A stretch of 64,000 nucleotides of DNA from Gleimia coleocanis DSM 15436 (GCF_000159015.1 NZ_DS999545.1:248001-312000); one strand, 5' to 3'. Counted from the first letter of the stretch, positions 54,025 to 62,739 are shown. Made by a program: numbers and translations. The notes: generated by a model not told the origin, from the sequence alone.

Positions 54025-54200
54025 CTATTTGCTACTTCCACGCCCTATTCGCTACTTTTAACCCCTTGTAAGTAGCGATTAGTGTCAAAATCAGGGTTAA
54101 AAGTAGCGATTAGTGAAGGGCCCTTCACTAATCGCTATCTACACGTACTAACTGCTACCTACAGAGCCTATTCGCTACTTCCACGCGCTATTCGCTACTT
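54025..54200. repeat. eight-iteron array around a 34-base palindrome
   Basis: Consensus CTATTCGCTACTT. Forward copies start at 54025, 54045, 54128, 54148, 54168 and 54188, i.e. 20 bases apart within each group; reverse copies lie at 54070-54082 and 54101-54113. The reverse and forward blocks meet at a perfect palindrome, TAGCGATTAGTGAAGGG and its complement (54103-54136). Confidence 0.8.
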
Positions 54201-54250
54201 TCAGTTGTACCGCGGTAGGTAAGCCCCGGCATAAAACCCCGTTAAATAGT

Positions 54251-54305
54251 AAAAACCCTGACATCTCAATAAAATATCGGGGTAGCTGCGGAGGATATGG
54301 GATTT
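54251..54305. repeat. left direct repeat of tRNA-Ser 3' end and terminator (att-like)
   Basis: About 88% identical over 55 bases to 55197-55251, which holds the tRNA-Ser terminator and the last bases of the tRNA; the stretch AGCTGCGGAGGAT with its downstream GGGATTT is kept. This copy's terminator stem is degraded. Likely the outer att site of an element inserted at tRNA-Ser. Confidence 0.7.
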
Positions 54306-55196
54306 TCTCTAACTCTTGAAATATCGGGCTTTTTAAGGGTCGTGCCACATACGTGCCACTATTTCGGGTCTCTTAGTCTCCTACATTAATTGGAGTGAAG
54401 TTGATCTCGACGGTGAATTTAGCCTGTTCCAGGGCCATGGTGATGTGTCCGAGTAGTGCGGCGTGCATTCCCGCGGTCATAGAACTGTTCGCGCGCTGAC
54501 ACTGTTTTTTGGTAGCAAACCTGGTGAGATTCACGCATTCGGGGCTTCTACCATTCTTCATGGTCTCTTCATGCACTTCAGCTAGGACTTCACGCACGCG
54601 CTCCTGATAGGTCTCCCACCAGTCGAGGATAAAATCTTCGACATAGTCGGGGACTTCATCGGTTTTGACAGCTTCCCAGTACCCAGCGGTACGAGGGTTC
54701 ACGCCTAGCATGGAGGCAACCCATTCACGGGTCATTCCCATGCTTTCACGCAGGGTCTTATAATGTGCTGGCTGCAAGTTGCCTCCTTTAGATTAGTCCG
54801 TGGGATGCATGTACGTTCTCCACCTGATTCACAGTCTCTGTGCATACCCAGCCAGTGTCCGTTAATGCGTAGGATATTTCTAGCCGGTACTTTCTATTGT
54901 CTAAAGTACTGGTTGCCTGGAAATCATTACGGTAAGCATTTTCGCTGATTCGGAAAATTAACTGACGTGGTAGCTGACGTGCTTTTAAAAAACATATTGG
55001 GCCTGAAGATGCACAGAGGGTGGCTTACGTATTGACCCTAACGCTGCTTGGCTTGTAGCTATTCTCTTTTCGATTGATGTTCTGTTGTGTCCGTGCCACC
55101 TACGTGCCACTACCAGGTTATATCAGGTTGTATCCTATTTTCTATATTTCTATTATTCACGTTCCTAAATTTCTAGTTTTCCCTAGAAAATAAAAG
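54306..55196. mobile_element. remnant island at tRNA-Ser
   Basis: A sub-kilobase element bounded by the 55-base repeats. Inside each end is a near-identical pair of CGTGCCAC sites 11 bases apart (54341/54352 and 55092/55103; 19 of 20 bases equal), as expected for integrase arm or core sites. It holds one gene (54373-54777) and no integrase. Apart from that gene, 54778-55196 shows nothing coding. Confidence 0.6.
54373..54777 (-). CDS. HTH protein, DUF1870/YdiL-like
   Basis: 134 residues. Residues ~5-50 form a helix-turn-helix (LRESMGMTREWVASMLGVNP, RTAGYWEAVKTDEVPDYVED) like the YdiL/DUF1870 family; the rest is helical, with a C-terminal segment (MHAALLGHITMALEQAKFTV) of unknown kind. Only gene in the remnant island, so it may be a regulator or an accessory function of the lost element. 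AAGGAGG lies before the ATG. The family assignment is moderate. Confidence 0.65.
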   Translation of the reverse strand: MQPAHYKTLRESMGMTREWVASMLGVNPRTAGYWEAVKTDEVPDYVEDFILDWWETYQERVREVLAEVHEETMKNGRSPECVNLTRFATKKQCQRANSSMTAGMHAALLGHITMALEQAKFTVEINFTPINVGD

Positions 55197-55200
55197 AAAA

Positions 55201-55229
55201 ACCCCGACATCTCAATGAAATGTCGGGGT
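55201..55229 (-). terminator. tRNA-Ser terminator
   Basis: Arms ACCCCGACAT / ATGTCGGGGT with a 9-base loop, just downstream of the tRNA on the minus strand, then TTTTC. Confidence 0.85.
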
Positions 55230-55234
55230 GGCTG

Positions 55235-55319
55235 CGGAGGATGGGGGATTTGAACCCCCGAGGGCTTGCACCCAACACGCGTTCCAAGCGTGCGCCATAG
55301 GCCGCTAGGCGAATCCTCC
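55235..55319 (-). tRNA. tRNA-Ser (anticodon GGA)
   Basis: Class II tRNA with a long variable arm (GTTGGGTGCAAGCCCTCGG region), acceptor GGAGGAT/ATCCTCC, anticodon stem CACGC/GCGTG and loop TTGGAAC giving GGA. It is the intact insertion target for the remnant island. Confidence 0.95.
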
Positions 55320-55545
55320 AGTTGTTAAAGCTATGAAATAACTTCAACAGAAAATAAGTTTACCGGAAACCATCGCTTACGTCGAATTACGAGCTATGTG
55401 ACCTTAATTGCATGGATTTTTTGACATTAACGAAAAACTCAAAAACCTCAAAAACCCTCAGAAAATCAACGAAAAACTGTGAAAGGACGCCCTTGGGGAA
55501 AATAAGGGGGCAGAAAATGTCAGCGCTCCCGTATAGAGTGGGAAT

Positions 55546-57918
55546 GTGAGCACTGCACTATATCGACGATACCGTCCGGAAACTTTCGCAGAAGTAATCG
55601 GTCAAAATCATGTGAGCGAACCACTTAAAGCTGCCTTGAAAGCAAATCGCGTAACCCACGCTTACCTATTCTCAGGTCCACGTGGCTGTGGTAAAACCAC
55701 CTCTGCGCGCATTCTCGCCCGCTGCCTAAACTGTGTAGAAGGGCCTACCGACACCCCCTGTGGTAAGTGTGCCTCTTGTATTGAACTAGCCACTGGTGGT
55801 CCCGGTTCCCTTGACGTCGTAGAAATCGACGCTGCCTCGCACAACGGTGTTGATGACGCGCGTGAACTCCGCGAAAGAGCCGCATTTGCACCGGCTCGTG
55901 ACCGATATAAAGTATTTATCCTTGACGAAGCTCACATGGTTACCCCGCAGGGTTTCAACGCACTATTAAAACTGGTGGAAGAACCACCAGAACATGTGAA
56001 ATTTGTCTTCGCAACCACCGAACCAGAACGAGTTATCGGCACGATTCGTTCTCGTACACACCACTACCCATTCCGGTTAGTCCCTGGTGACGTACTTATG
56101 CCATACCTATCGAGTCTCTGTGCTGCAGAACGCATTTCCGTAGCTGAGGGGGTGTTGCCACTGGTAGTGCGTGCGGGTGGCGGTTCTGTCCGTGATTCCC
56201 TCTCAGTTTTGGACCAACTCATGGCAGGAGCAGAAAATGGCGTGATTTCCTATGAACGTGCGATTGCTCTGCTAGGTTACACGGACGGGACCCTGCTTGA
56301 TGGCATTGTCACGAACTTACATGCGGGTGACGGAAGTGCTGTTTTTGACGCATTGGAACGTATGGTTGATTCTGGTCACGATCCGCGTCGCTTCATTGAA
56401 GATTTCCTGCAACGCTTACGTGACCTGCTGGTTATTTCTTTAGCTCCCGAGGGCGCGCGTACACTGCTGCAGGGAATTCCGGTAGAACAATCTGAACGTA
56501 TGTATCAGCAAGCGCAGCAATGGGGAGCCACGAAACTTTCTAAAGCTGCAGATTTAACTGATGAAGCATTGCGTTCAATGGTGGGAGCAACCAGTCCTAA
56601 ACTACAGGTTGAGTTGTTGATTGGTCGTATCCTGGTGGAAATCCAAGGGGCGGCGAAAGCATCTGTGGAAAGGGCAATTACCGACCAGGGAGGTGACTCA
56701 GCTGGAAATGCTTCGTCGGATGCTCCTGTGGTTTACCCATCGGGGTTGAGCGGTGCAGCTTTAGCGCGTGAGGAAGCTCGTCGTTTACGGGAAATGCAAG
56801 AAGCTAAGGCTCGGGAGGCGCAGTCAGTTCCTGTTTCGCCAGTGCATTCTGCGCCAGCTGCGCAACCGCTGCAACCAATAGCCCCAACAGTTTCAGCCCC
56901 ACCGGTTTCTGTAGAGCCAACGCCTACAGAAGAAGCAACTGTTCCGATAACTCCGACAGCGGAACAGGCTCCGGTAACTACTGCTATTCCGGTAGTTTCA
57001 ACGGTTGAGCCAGTTTATGAAGTGCCTCCGATTACTCCGCTTGCAACCGTCGCAGAGCCAGCTGTGGCAGAAGTGAAACTGATAGAAAAGTGGGATGTAT
57101 TCACCCAGATTTTCCTAAGTGAACATGCAGGGTGGAAAAATGTTGTTGCTGCCTTGAAAGTTCACCAAGAAAATGAAGTTGAGGTAATTTTCCAGCTACC
57201 AACTGTTGAACAAGCTGAAAAACTCTCAGGCGAAAAGGGAACTACTATCGTTGCGGGTGTAGTTGAAAAAACCCTTGGAGTGGTTAAACGAGTTAAGTTC
57301 GTAGGGCCACTTGAAGTTGCTGAGGCTTGGCCGGAAGTGATGGTGCCGGGAAAACCATTGGAGCAGGACAGTCCTTCTGAACCTGTAGCTGCTGCTGAAC
57401 CCGCAACTCCTATTTATGTAGTTCCGGAACCCGCTGTAGTTCCTGTGCAGATGCCGGAACCTGCTTATGAGCTACCACCGTTAGAAGCACCTGTTTATGA
57501 AGTAGAACCTGTTTATGAGCCTCTACCGGAACCGGTTTATGAGTCTCCCTCAGAAACTGTTGCCCCCATCTCTGAATTGGGGGATGCGTCAGTGGTGGCA
57601 CACGCAGAAATTCCGGAACCTGCTTATGAGCTGCCACCGTTAGAGGCGCCTGTTTATGAACCAGAACCTGTTTATGCTCCGCTACCAGAACCAAATTATG
57701 GTGCCCAACTAACTGATGATAGGAACGTGCAAGCTCCTGTCACAGAGGAAAAAGTTGTTCCTATGCCGCCGGTGGTAGAAACTTATGAGGAATGGGATGA
57801 CGAAACCGGGGGAGCGTCACTTTATGATGCAGAAGTCGCTGAAACCCGAGAAGTTGGTGTTCCAGTCGTCCAACGAGTATTTAATGCAGTAGTAATCGAA
57901 GAAATAAAGGAAGGGTAG
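55546..57918 (+). CDS. dnaX: DNA polymerase III subunits gamma and tau
   Basis: Clamp-loader ATPase of 790 residues. Walker [11 protein letters not shown] near residue 44, zinc module [19 protein letters not shown], Walker B VFILDEAH, sensor 1 FVFATTEP, and clamp-loader domain III to about residue 370. The tau-like tail is long, Pro/Val/Glu-rich, with a domain at ~505-600 and two copies of [16 protein letters not shown] (about residues 637 and 689). GTG start. The leader contains CGCCCTTGGG (55490), a one-base variant of the dispersed motif. recR follows after two bases; the usual ybaB between them is missing. Confidence 0.95.
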   Translation: MSTALYRRYRPETFAEVIGQNHVSEPLKAALKANRVTHAYLFSGPRGCGKTTSARILARCLNCVEGPTDTPCGKCASCIELATGGPGSLDVVEIDAASHNGVDDARELRERAAFAPARDRYKVFILDEAHMVTPQGFNALLKLVEEPPEHVKFVFATTEPERVIGTIRSRTHHYPFRLVPGDVLMPYLSSLCAAERISVAEGVLPLVVRAGGGSVRDSLSVLDQLMAGAENGVISYERAIALLGYTDGTLLDGIVTNLHAGDGSAVFDALERMVDSGHDPRRFIEDFLQRLRDLLVISLAPEGARTLLQGIPVEQSERMYQQAQQWGATKLSKAADLTDEALRSMVGATSPKLQVELLIGRILVEIQGAAKASVERAITDQGGDSAGNASSDAPVVYPSGLSGAALAREEARRLREMQEAKAREAQSVPVSPVHSAPAAQPLQPIAPTVSAPPVSVEPTPTEEATVPITPTAEQAPVTTAIPVVSTVEPVYEVPPITPLATVAEPAVAEVKLIEKWDVFTQIFLSEHAGWKNVVAALKVHQENEVEVIFQLPTVEQAEKLSGEKGTTIVAGVVEKTLGVVKRVKFVGPLEVAEAWPEVMVPGKPLEQDSPSEPVAAAEPATPIYVVPEPAVVPVQMPEPAYELPPLEAPVYEVEPVYEPLPEPVYESPSETVAPISELGDASVVAHAEIPEPAYELPPLEAPVYEPEPVYAPLPEPNYGAQLTDDRNVQAPVTEEKVVPMPPVVETYEEWDDETGGASLYDAEVAETREVGVPVVQRVFNAVVIEEIKEG

Positions 57919-57920
57919 TA

Positions 57921-58511
57921 ATGTACGAAGGTGCGGTGCAGGACCTGATCGATGAACTTGGGGCTTTGCCAGGTGTAGGTCCGAAATCGGCGCAGCGCAT
58001 TGCTTTCCATATTCTTTCGGCTGATTCGGCAGACGTGATGCGCCTTGCGAACGCGTTACGTGTAGTTAAAGAAAAAGTTCGTTTCTGTGAAAATTGTGGA
58101 AATATTGCAGAGGCGCCTACCTGTCGTATCTGCCAGGATCCGCGTCGTGACACGACGCTAATTTGCGTAGTTGAGGAAGCCAAAGACGTTGAAGTTATCG
58201 AACGTACTGGCTCTTATCGGGGGCTTTACCATGTTTTAGGTGGGGCGATTGATCCGATTAAAGGCTTGGGGCCGGAACAGTTGCGGATTCGTCAGTTACT
58301 AGGGCGGCTCACGAATGTACGGGAAGTTATTATTGCAACTGATCCGAATATTGAAGGTGAAGCGACTGCTACTTATTTAGCGCGAATGCTTGAAACTATG
58401 CAGGTTCCCGCCTCTCGACTAGCTTTAGGTTTACCAGTGGGAGGAGATTTGGAATATGCAGATGAGATTACTCTGGGACGCGCATTTGAAGGGCGTCGTT
58501 TGTTGAGTTAA
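57921..58511 (+). CDS. recR: recombination mediator RecR
   Basis: Gap-repair protein of 196 residues working with RecF/RecO. Helix-hairpin-helix start ([21 protein letters not shown]), C4 zinc finger ([16 protein letters not shown]), Toprim domain ([18 protein letters not shown] to [20 protein letters not shown]) and the C-terminal [19 protein letters not shown]. Two bases after dnaX, so co-transcribed. Confidence 0.97.
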   Translation: MYEGAVQDLIDELGALPGVGPKSAQRIAFHILSADSADVMRLANALRVVKEKVRFCENCGNIAEAPTCRICQDPRRDTTLICVVEEAKDVEVIERTGSYRGLYHVLGGAIDPIKGLGPEQLRIRQLLGRLTNVREVIIATDPNIEGEATATYLARMLETMQVPASRLALGLPVGGDLEYADEITLGRAFEGRRLLS

Positions 58512-58862
58512 CGCGTAAACCTTTGAGGTTTCTTTTATTTCGGTCAGTTTAACATGTTTATTTTGAAATTGTCTACAGATTTTCTAAGAGTTTTCCTGGT
58601 CTTAAAGATGTGATTCAGATTGCTTTTAATGTGGCTATATTTATATTCCCAGCGGTTGTCCCAACGCTAATAGCAACTGCTGCTGTAACTGTATTAATAT
58701 GATGCGAACGCCTAAGTAAGTATTTCTGTTTAGATCAGAATGGGGTGGGTGAGGAATGAAACTTGAGTTGCGAGTTTTCCCTACGGTTGCTGTTAAAATG
58801 CAGCGTCCGTAAATCTAGATTAGACTTATAGACAAATAAACCCTTTTAGAAATTGAGGAAAA
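58512..58862. other. gap between recR and thioredoxin gene
   Basis: No established gene. A small hairpin AAACC-TTTGA-GGTTT followed by CTTTT just after the recR stop could be a weak terminator. A 30-codon hydrophobic frame (GTG 58610 to TGA 58702) is noted but has no ribosome site. The thioredoxin promoter is expected near 58780-58830. Confidence 0.5.
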
Positions 58863-59231
58863 ATGGCAACTGTAGACTTTACCTACGAATCCTTTGGCGA
58901 AGCTGTTGAAAAAGAAGGCATCGTACTGGTTGATTTCTGGGCGTCCTGGTGTGGTCCATGTCGCATGTTTGGTCCAATCTTTGAAGCTGCTTCTGAACGT
59001 CATGCAGATGTAGTGTTCGGCAAGGTAGACACTGAAGCTGAACAACAGTTGGCAGCAGCAGCGCAGATTCAGTCCATTCCAACCCTGATGGCTTTTCGTG
59101 ACGGTGTAGCTATCTTCCGTCACTCAGGTGTGCTGCAGGGTGGAGAACTCGACAACATTATTGAACAGATTAAGGGGCTGGACATGGATGAGGTCCGCCG
59201 CCAGATTGCAGCTGAAGAAGCTGGCGAGTGA
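58863..59231 (+). CDS. trxA: thioredoxin
   Basis: Disulfide reductase of 122 residues. Active site WASWCGPC with C30 and C33, cis-Pro loop IQSIPTLMAF. The C-terminus is about 12 residues longer than E. coli thioredoxin. TTGAGGAAA upstream of the ATG is the ribosome site. Monocistronic: it is followed by a very strong palindrome. No reductase gene is nearby. Confidence 0.95.
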   Translation: MATVDFTYESFGEAVEKEGIVLVDFWASWCGPCRMFGPIFEAASERHADVVFGKVDTEAEQQLAAAAQIQSIPTLMAFRDGVAIFRHSGVLQGGELDNIIEQIKGLDMDEVRRQIAAEEAGE

Positions 59232-59261
59232 TAAGCAGTTAGTAAGCTTGTAACTTTTTGT

Positions 59262-59312
59262 TTTATGTTTTATCCCCAAGAGAACTAGGTTCTCTTGGGG
59301 ATAAAACATAAA
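59262..59312. terminator. 51-base perfect palindrome, bidirectional terminator
   Basis: Arms of 24 bases, 59262-59285 and 59289-59312, are exact complements (core ATCCCCAAGAGAAC / GTTCTCTTGGGGAT), with TAG at the centre. Outer T and A tracts suit termination of the convergent trxA and tetR genes. Confidence 0.9.
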
Positions 59313-59339
59313 CTAATAGATTTTAAACCGCCCTTGAAA

Positions 59340-60059
59340 TTAGGAAACGTGTACAGGGCAACGCAGATAGGTGCTACTTTCTGACTCAGGTTCGTCAATC
59401 GGCTTTTCATCTTTTTCGCAGAAGATGAAACGTAGTTCCGAAACTCGTGGGTCAATATCGCGGACGCAGTATTCGCTTGCTCCTAGTGCGCGTAGAATAA
59501 ATGCTTCAGTTTCACCAATTACCTGTGCCTTTAGACCAGGGTGATTAGGTACATGCTGGCCGGAAATGCAGGCTTGAATTAGTGAATTTGTCTGCGGGGA
59601 TGGAGGTTGAATCTCTCCGGAATGGTGTGCCAGTTGAAGCAGGTGGGAAAGAATATGGTCAAGGATTCGTGCATGTTCTTTTAGTTTTGAAGTGTCGCGT
59701 CCAGCAGCTAAAGAACGTAGATTCATGCCTTCGCCCAGATGGTAGTGGTGTTTCAGCTCTAGCTGGGAGCGAATGAAAATACGCAGTTTCTGTAGGGGGT
59801 TGTCAACTACTTCCAAAGCTTCGCTGAGAATTTTGGTGAACTGTTGAGTTGTGGCACTCATTAGTTCTAGTAGCATTGATTCTTTATCGGCGAAGTGGTT
59901 GTAAACCGCTGTGCGTCCGATATTTGCTCGGCGCGCAATCTGTGCCATGGTGATAGTTTCAAAGCTCTGTTCTTTAAGCAGATTCGATAGAGCGGTGAAG
60001 AGTGCTTGGCGAGTTAGTTCGCGGTGTTCGTCAATGTTGACGCCAACGATTTTAGGCAT
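59340..60059 (-). CDS. TetR-family regulator
   Basis: 239 residues. Helix-turn-helix near the N-terminus (ETITMAQIARRANIGRTAVYNHFADKESML, in two pieces: TMAQIARRANIG, TAVYNHFADK); the rest is the variable ligand domain. A dyad in its own leader (60070-60093) suggests autoregulation. No adjacent transporter or enzyme indicates the inducer. Confidence 0.9.
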   Translation of the reverse strand: MPKIVGVNIDEHRELTRQALFTALSNLLKEQSFETITMAQIARRANIGRTAVYNHFADKESMLLELMSATTQQFTKILSEALEVVDNPLQKLRIFIRSQLELKHHYHLGEGMNLRSLAAGRDTSKLKEHARILDHILSHLLQLAHHSGEIQPPSPQTNSLIQACISGQHVPNHPGLKAQVIGETEAFILRALGASEYCVRDIDPRVSELRFIFCEKDEKPIDEPESESSTYLRCPVHVS

Positions 60060-60069
60060 GGTATTATTA

Positions 60070-60093
60070 TGACATAACTTTCGATATATGTCA
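60070..60093. promoter_or_regulatory. likely TetR auto-operator
   Basis: Inverted repeat TGACATA (60070-60076) and TATGTCA (60087-60093) with a 10-base spacer, 11-34 bases before the TetR gene's ATG. The gap between the TetR and Nudix genes is 65 bases, both reading leftward. Confidence 0.6.
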
Positions 60094-60124
60094 CAATAAC
60101 CTTGAAATTAATATGACGGAAGTC

Positions 60125-60589
60125 CTAAAGATTACCTAGCGGTCTTAGGGAATTAGTTCTCTTAGCTTCTGTTAAGACCTGGAAGGCGGCTTTCATAATC
60201 GGAATGTTTGGGCTTAACCAGTCAAGATGGCTAGCCTCTGTAAAAGAACACCAGCGGATTGCTAGATGGTCATCGTGGTGAGTGGGCGCAGTTGTGCAAG
60301 TAGCAAGCCAAACATGCATTACGCGCCCATTTAAAATTGGCCAAGACCCATCTGAGCTGCCGGGATTAAGTATCGGGCTATGCAGAGTGATTTCTGTACG
60401 AAGTTCCTCTCTGATTTCACGCATAATCGCAGTGGTGTATTCTTCTCCGGGTTCGACTTTTCCGCCAGGAAGCTCCCATTTTCCGCGAAGGTTGTCTGGG
60501 TAAGCGCGTTGGGCACAAAGTATCTGTGGGTCTTTAGCATGTGGATTGAAGATGGCGGCAGCAACTACCGGTGCCAGTAAAGGGGTCAT
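60125..60589 (-). CDS. Nudix hydrolase, MutT-like
   Basis: 154 residues. Nudix box from G43 to about residue 66: GKVEPGE, then MREIREEL. The Gly normally found after EEx is Arg, a mild departure, but all metal-binding Glu residues (E58, E61, E62) are kept. A MutT-like start (VVAAAIFNPHAKDPQILCAQ) suggests a (d)NTP pyrophosphohydrolase that cleans up 8-oxo-dGTP. Upstream of the TetR gene in the same direction. Confidence 0.88.
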   Translation of the reverse strand: MTPLLAPVVAAAIFNPHAKDPQILCAQRAYPDNLRGKWELPGGKVEPGEEYTTAIMREIREELRTEITLHSPILNPGSSDGSWPILNGRVMHVWLATCTTAPTHHDDHLAIRWCSFTEASHLDWLSPNIPIMKAAFQVLTEAKRTNSLRPLGNL

Positions 60590-60717
60590 GTCTTAATCTT
60601 CTCACGTATTAGTTCCGGGCTGTAGTGGGATGAAAAACGGTGTTAAGTGAGGTGATGTTGAAGCCGTTAAGTGAGCAGAGTATGATTAGAGAAGCTACTT
60701 GATGTTTGAGTAGCGAT

Positions 60718-60788
60718 GCGGGTGTAGTTCATCGGTAGAATGACAGCTTCCCAAGCTGTAGAGGCGGGTTCGATTCCCGTCACCCGCT
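60718..60788 (+). tRNA. tRNA-Gly (anticodon CCC)
   Basis: Cloverleaf: acceptor GCGGGTG/CACCCGC, anticodon stem ACAGC/GCTGT with loop TTCCCAA giving CCC, T-arm GGGTTCGATTCCC. The GC-rich segment begins within 200 bases of its 3' end, but no repeat of the tRNA end was found at the far side. Confidence 0.95.
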
Positions 60789-60806
60789 CGTAATAATCCT
60801 TTCAAA

Positions 60807-60835
60807 AAATCCCCGGAAAATATTTCCGGGGATTT
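60807..60835 (+). terminator. tRNA-Gly terminator
   Basis: Arms AAATCCCCGGAAA / TTTCCGGGGATTT, three-base centre, then TTCTT. Confidence 0.88.
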
Positions 60836-60859
60836 TTCTTATTGCACTCTGCTGCTCAA

Positions 60860-61010
60860 ACAGTGAACCTTGGATTATACGACAAATTGTGTTGCTGTGG
60901 ACTGAACCCAGTTGCGCGACCTTTGAATGTTCACTATTTTTCGTTGGAATGGCACTGATTTTGGTAGGTTGGCACCAGTGTCGCCGCGTTGGAAACGTGT
61001 CCGCGCGGTC
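60860..61010. repeat. degenerate iterons and IS-end-like sequence
   Basis: Contains GGATTATACGACAA at 60872-60885, a near copy of GGGTTATGCGACAA at 53.95 kb, then loosely repeated units GAATGTTCACT, GAATGGCACTG and GTTGGCACCAG spaced 20-22 bases. GC content rises at the right end. Probably one edge of inserted DNA. Confidence 0.5.
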
Positions 61011-61052
61011 TCACGTGGCCTAGGGCGGTAGCACTAGCAAGGAGTGGTGGCA

Positions 61053-61697
61053 TCAGCCTCGGCTCGATGTGCGAGTGACGTGATGCTGTATCAGCGTTGC
61101 TGCCAGACTAGGGCGCTGGGTTATCCACTGATGTCCTGCGCCACGTACCAGCTGCAGTGCCGCACCCGGAATACACGTCTGGATTGTTCTCGCCGCCCAC
61201 ACATTGACAAGATCGCGCAGGCCGCATGCGACGGTCGTCGGCCGATCAATGCGCTCAAGGCCGTCGCGCAGATCGAGATGGGTGAGCGATCCCATGACTG
61301 TCACGAGGGCCTCTTTCGAGAGACCGGGAAGGGCGACCCGGTCTTCAGGCAGCAGTTGCATGACGAGCTTCTGGAGCACTAGTAACGCCTGCGGCACCCT
61401 CGCCTGCGGCGCAGACAGGAACAGTGACGTGATGAGGTGCGGATGACGCTGCACAAGATCAAGGGCTATGACAGCCCTGAGTGAATGGCCGATCACGTGG
61501 GTGGGCTCACCGTGCATACTCGCTGCGATCCGATCCGTACATGTGGTGAGTGTCCAGCTCGACACCTCGTGAGGCTCAATGAGACTCGGCACAGACACCT
61601 GCCATTGGCGTTCTGCCAAGGTGGTGGCCAGATCCTGGTATGAGTCTGGGTTCTCTCCTAGCCCGTGCAGCAGGAGGGCGCTAGTTCCGCTTATCAC
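61053..61697 (-). CDS. alpha/beta hydrolase in GC-rich segment
   Basis: 214 residues. Oxyanion region ALLLHGLGENPDSYQDL, nucleophile elbow VIGHSLRAVIAL (the final Gly of G-x-S-x-G is replaced by Arg), catalytic His in GAGHQWIT. GC content and codon choice (many GCC, CTC, GAC) differ from the rest of the window, as for the next gene upstream. Frame is intact; activity is uncertain because of the Arg. Substrate unknown. Confidence 0.7.
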   Translation of the reverse strand: MISGTSALLLHGLGENPDSYQDLATTLAERQWQVSVPSLIEPHEVSSWTLTTCTDRIAASMHGEPTHVIGHSLRAVIALDLVQRHPHLITSLFLSAPQARVPQALLVLQKLVMQLLPEDRVALPGLSKEALVTVMGSLTHLDLRDGLERIDRPTTVACGLRDLVNVWAARTIQTCIPGAALQLVRGAGHQWITQRPSLAATLIQHHVTRTSSRG

Positions 61698-61746
61698 GAT
61701 GCACCACCAGGCCTAGGCATACGCCGCCTGTGTTGGACACGGGTTC

Positions 61747-62739
61747 TCATAGGCCCTGCGACTCGTCCGGCTGCGACTTGTTCAGTACGAGGGCGGCGAT
61801 GCCGCAGGCAAGACCGCCGATTACCCAGGCCAGCCAAAAGTTCGCCACGATGACGCGGGCAATCACGTGTTCAGAGGCCCATGGAGCGGCGAGGAACAGG
61901 GCGGCTAGCGCGATGATGGTGGCGATCAGCATGATGACACCGCACACCCGCTCCACCCTGGCACTCGCAGCCCGACGGGCTGGATCGATCTCCTGGCGCT
62001 GCTCCTTGTTGTAGCCGCTGACGTCGAGACGCCAGTAACGGATACCGCCCCAGATGAACAAGCCCGTCCCGAGGGCGGCGCCGAACAGTACAGCAGCCGT
62101 CCACCAGCCGTCCTCCCGCTCATGAACTGCGTTTCCCAGGAGCATGAGGCCGATCCCGCCGAGGATGACGGCAATCCCGATGACGATGCTCACGGCGAGT
62201 TCCCGGATGCCGCGGGCACGGTCAGCGCTCGTGTAGAAGTCCTCGATGTACGGGTGCTCCTTGCGGAAGGCGGCATGGCTCAGACCGACTGGAACCAGCA
62301 GCGCCAGTCCGCACACGATCCCGAGAGCAATGAGCACGAACTCGGCAGCGTCCTTGAAGGAGCCAACCGCCAGGCCATCGATTAGTACAGCCAAGGCCGC
62401 ACCGGCGATGATCACACCCATACCGGCTGCGATCTTCCACGCAAATCCACGCATGTGTGCGTCGTACCCGGTGTAGTCCTGCACCGGGCTCACGGCCTGT
62501 GATACCAGAGGATCCTCCAACGTGTCCGCATCTGTGGTACGCAGGTCCCCAGTGACCAGCTCATCAAGGGTGCATCCGAAGAGATCGCAGATGGTGAGTA
62601 GTTTGTCCATCTCCGGGTAGGCGCGGTCCGACTCCCACTTGGAGATCGCCTGACGCGACACCCCGAGCAGGACAGCCAAACGCTCCTGGGTAAGGCCGCG
62701 AGTGGACCTCAGGTGCTGCAGGTTCTCACGAAATGACAT
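61747..62739 (-). CDS. XRE-type HTH membrane protein
   Basis: 330 residues from the ATG at 62739 (MSFRENLQHLRST), preceded by AAAGGAG; a longer frame to 62811 is rejected. HTH_3 domain at residues ~5-60 (TQERLAVLLGVSRQAISKWE), a linker, then about six or seven membrane helices in the rest. Such HTH-membrane fusions are common in Gram-positives and often react to envelope or peptide signals. GC-rich like its neighbour; both were probably acquired together. Confidence 0.82.
   Translation of the reverse strand: MSFRENLQHLRSTRGLTQERLAVLLGVSRQAISKWESDRAYPEMDKLLTICDLFGCTLDELVTGDLRTTDADTLEDPLVSQAVSPVQDYTGYDAHMRGFAWKIAAGMGVIIAGAALAVLIDGLAVGSFKDAAEFVLIALGIVCGLALLVPVGLSHAAFRKEHPYIEDFYTSADRARGIRELAVSIVIGIAVILGGIGLMLLGNAVHEREDGWWTAAVLFGAALGTGLFIWGGIRYWRLDVSGYNKEQRQEIDPARRAASARVERVCGVIMLIATIIALAALFLAAPWASEHVIARVIVANFWLAWVIGGLACGIAALVLNKSQPDESQGL

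Larger units (their letters stand above)
53545..54372. other. gene-free repeat-rich stretch
   Basis: 828 bases without a credible gene. In order: a DtxR-box-like half site (53569), a terminator (53693), GAA-N6-TTC hairpins (53731-53819), three 20-base iterons (53878-53930), eight 13-base iterons with a 34-base perfect palindrome (54025-54200), and the left copy of a tRNA-Ser direct repeat (54251). An open frame across 53583-53870 runs through the hairpins and is not taken as a gene. Confidence 0.7.

Noticed and set aside
54025-54200. CRISPR array
   Set aside because: Units are 13 bases at a 20-base step, partly inverted, with no spacers of CRISPR length and no cas genes nearby.
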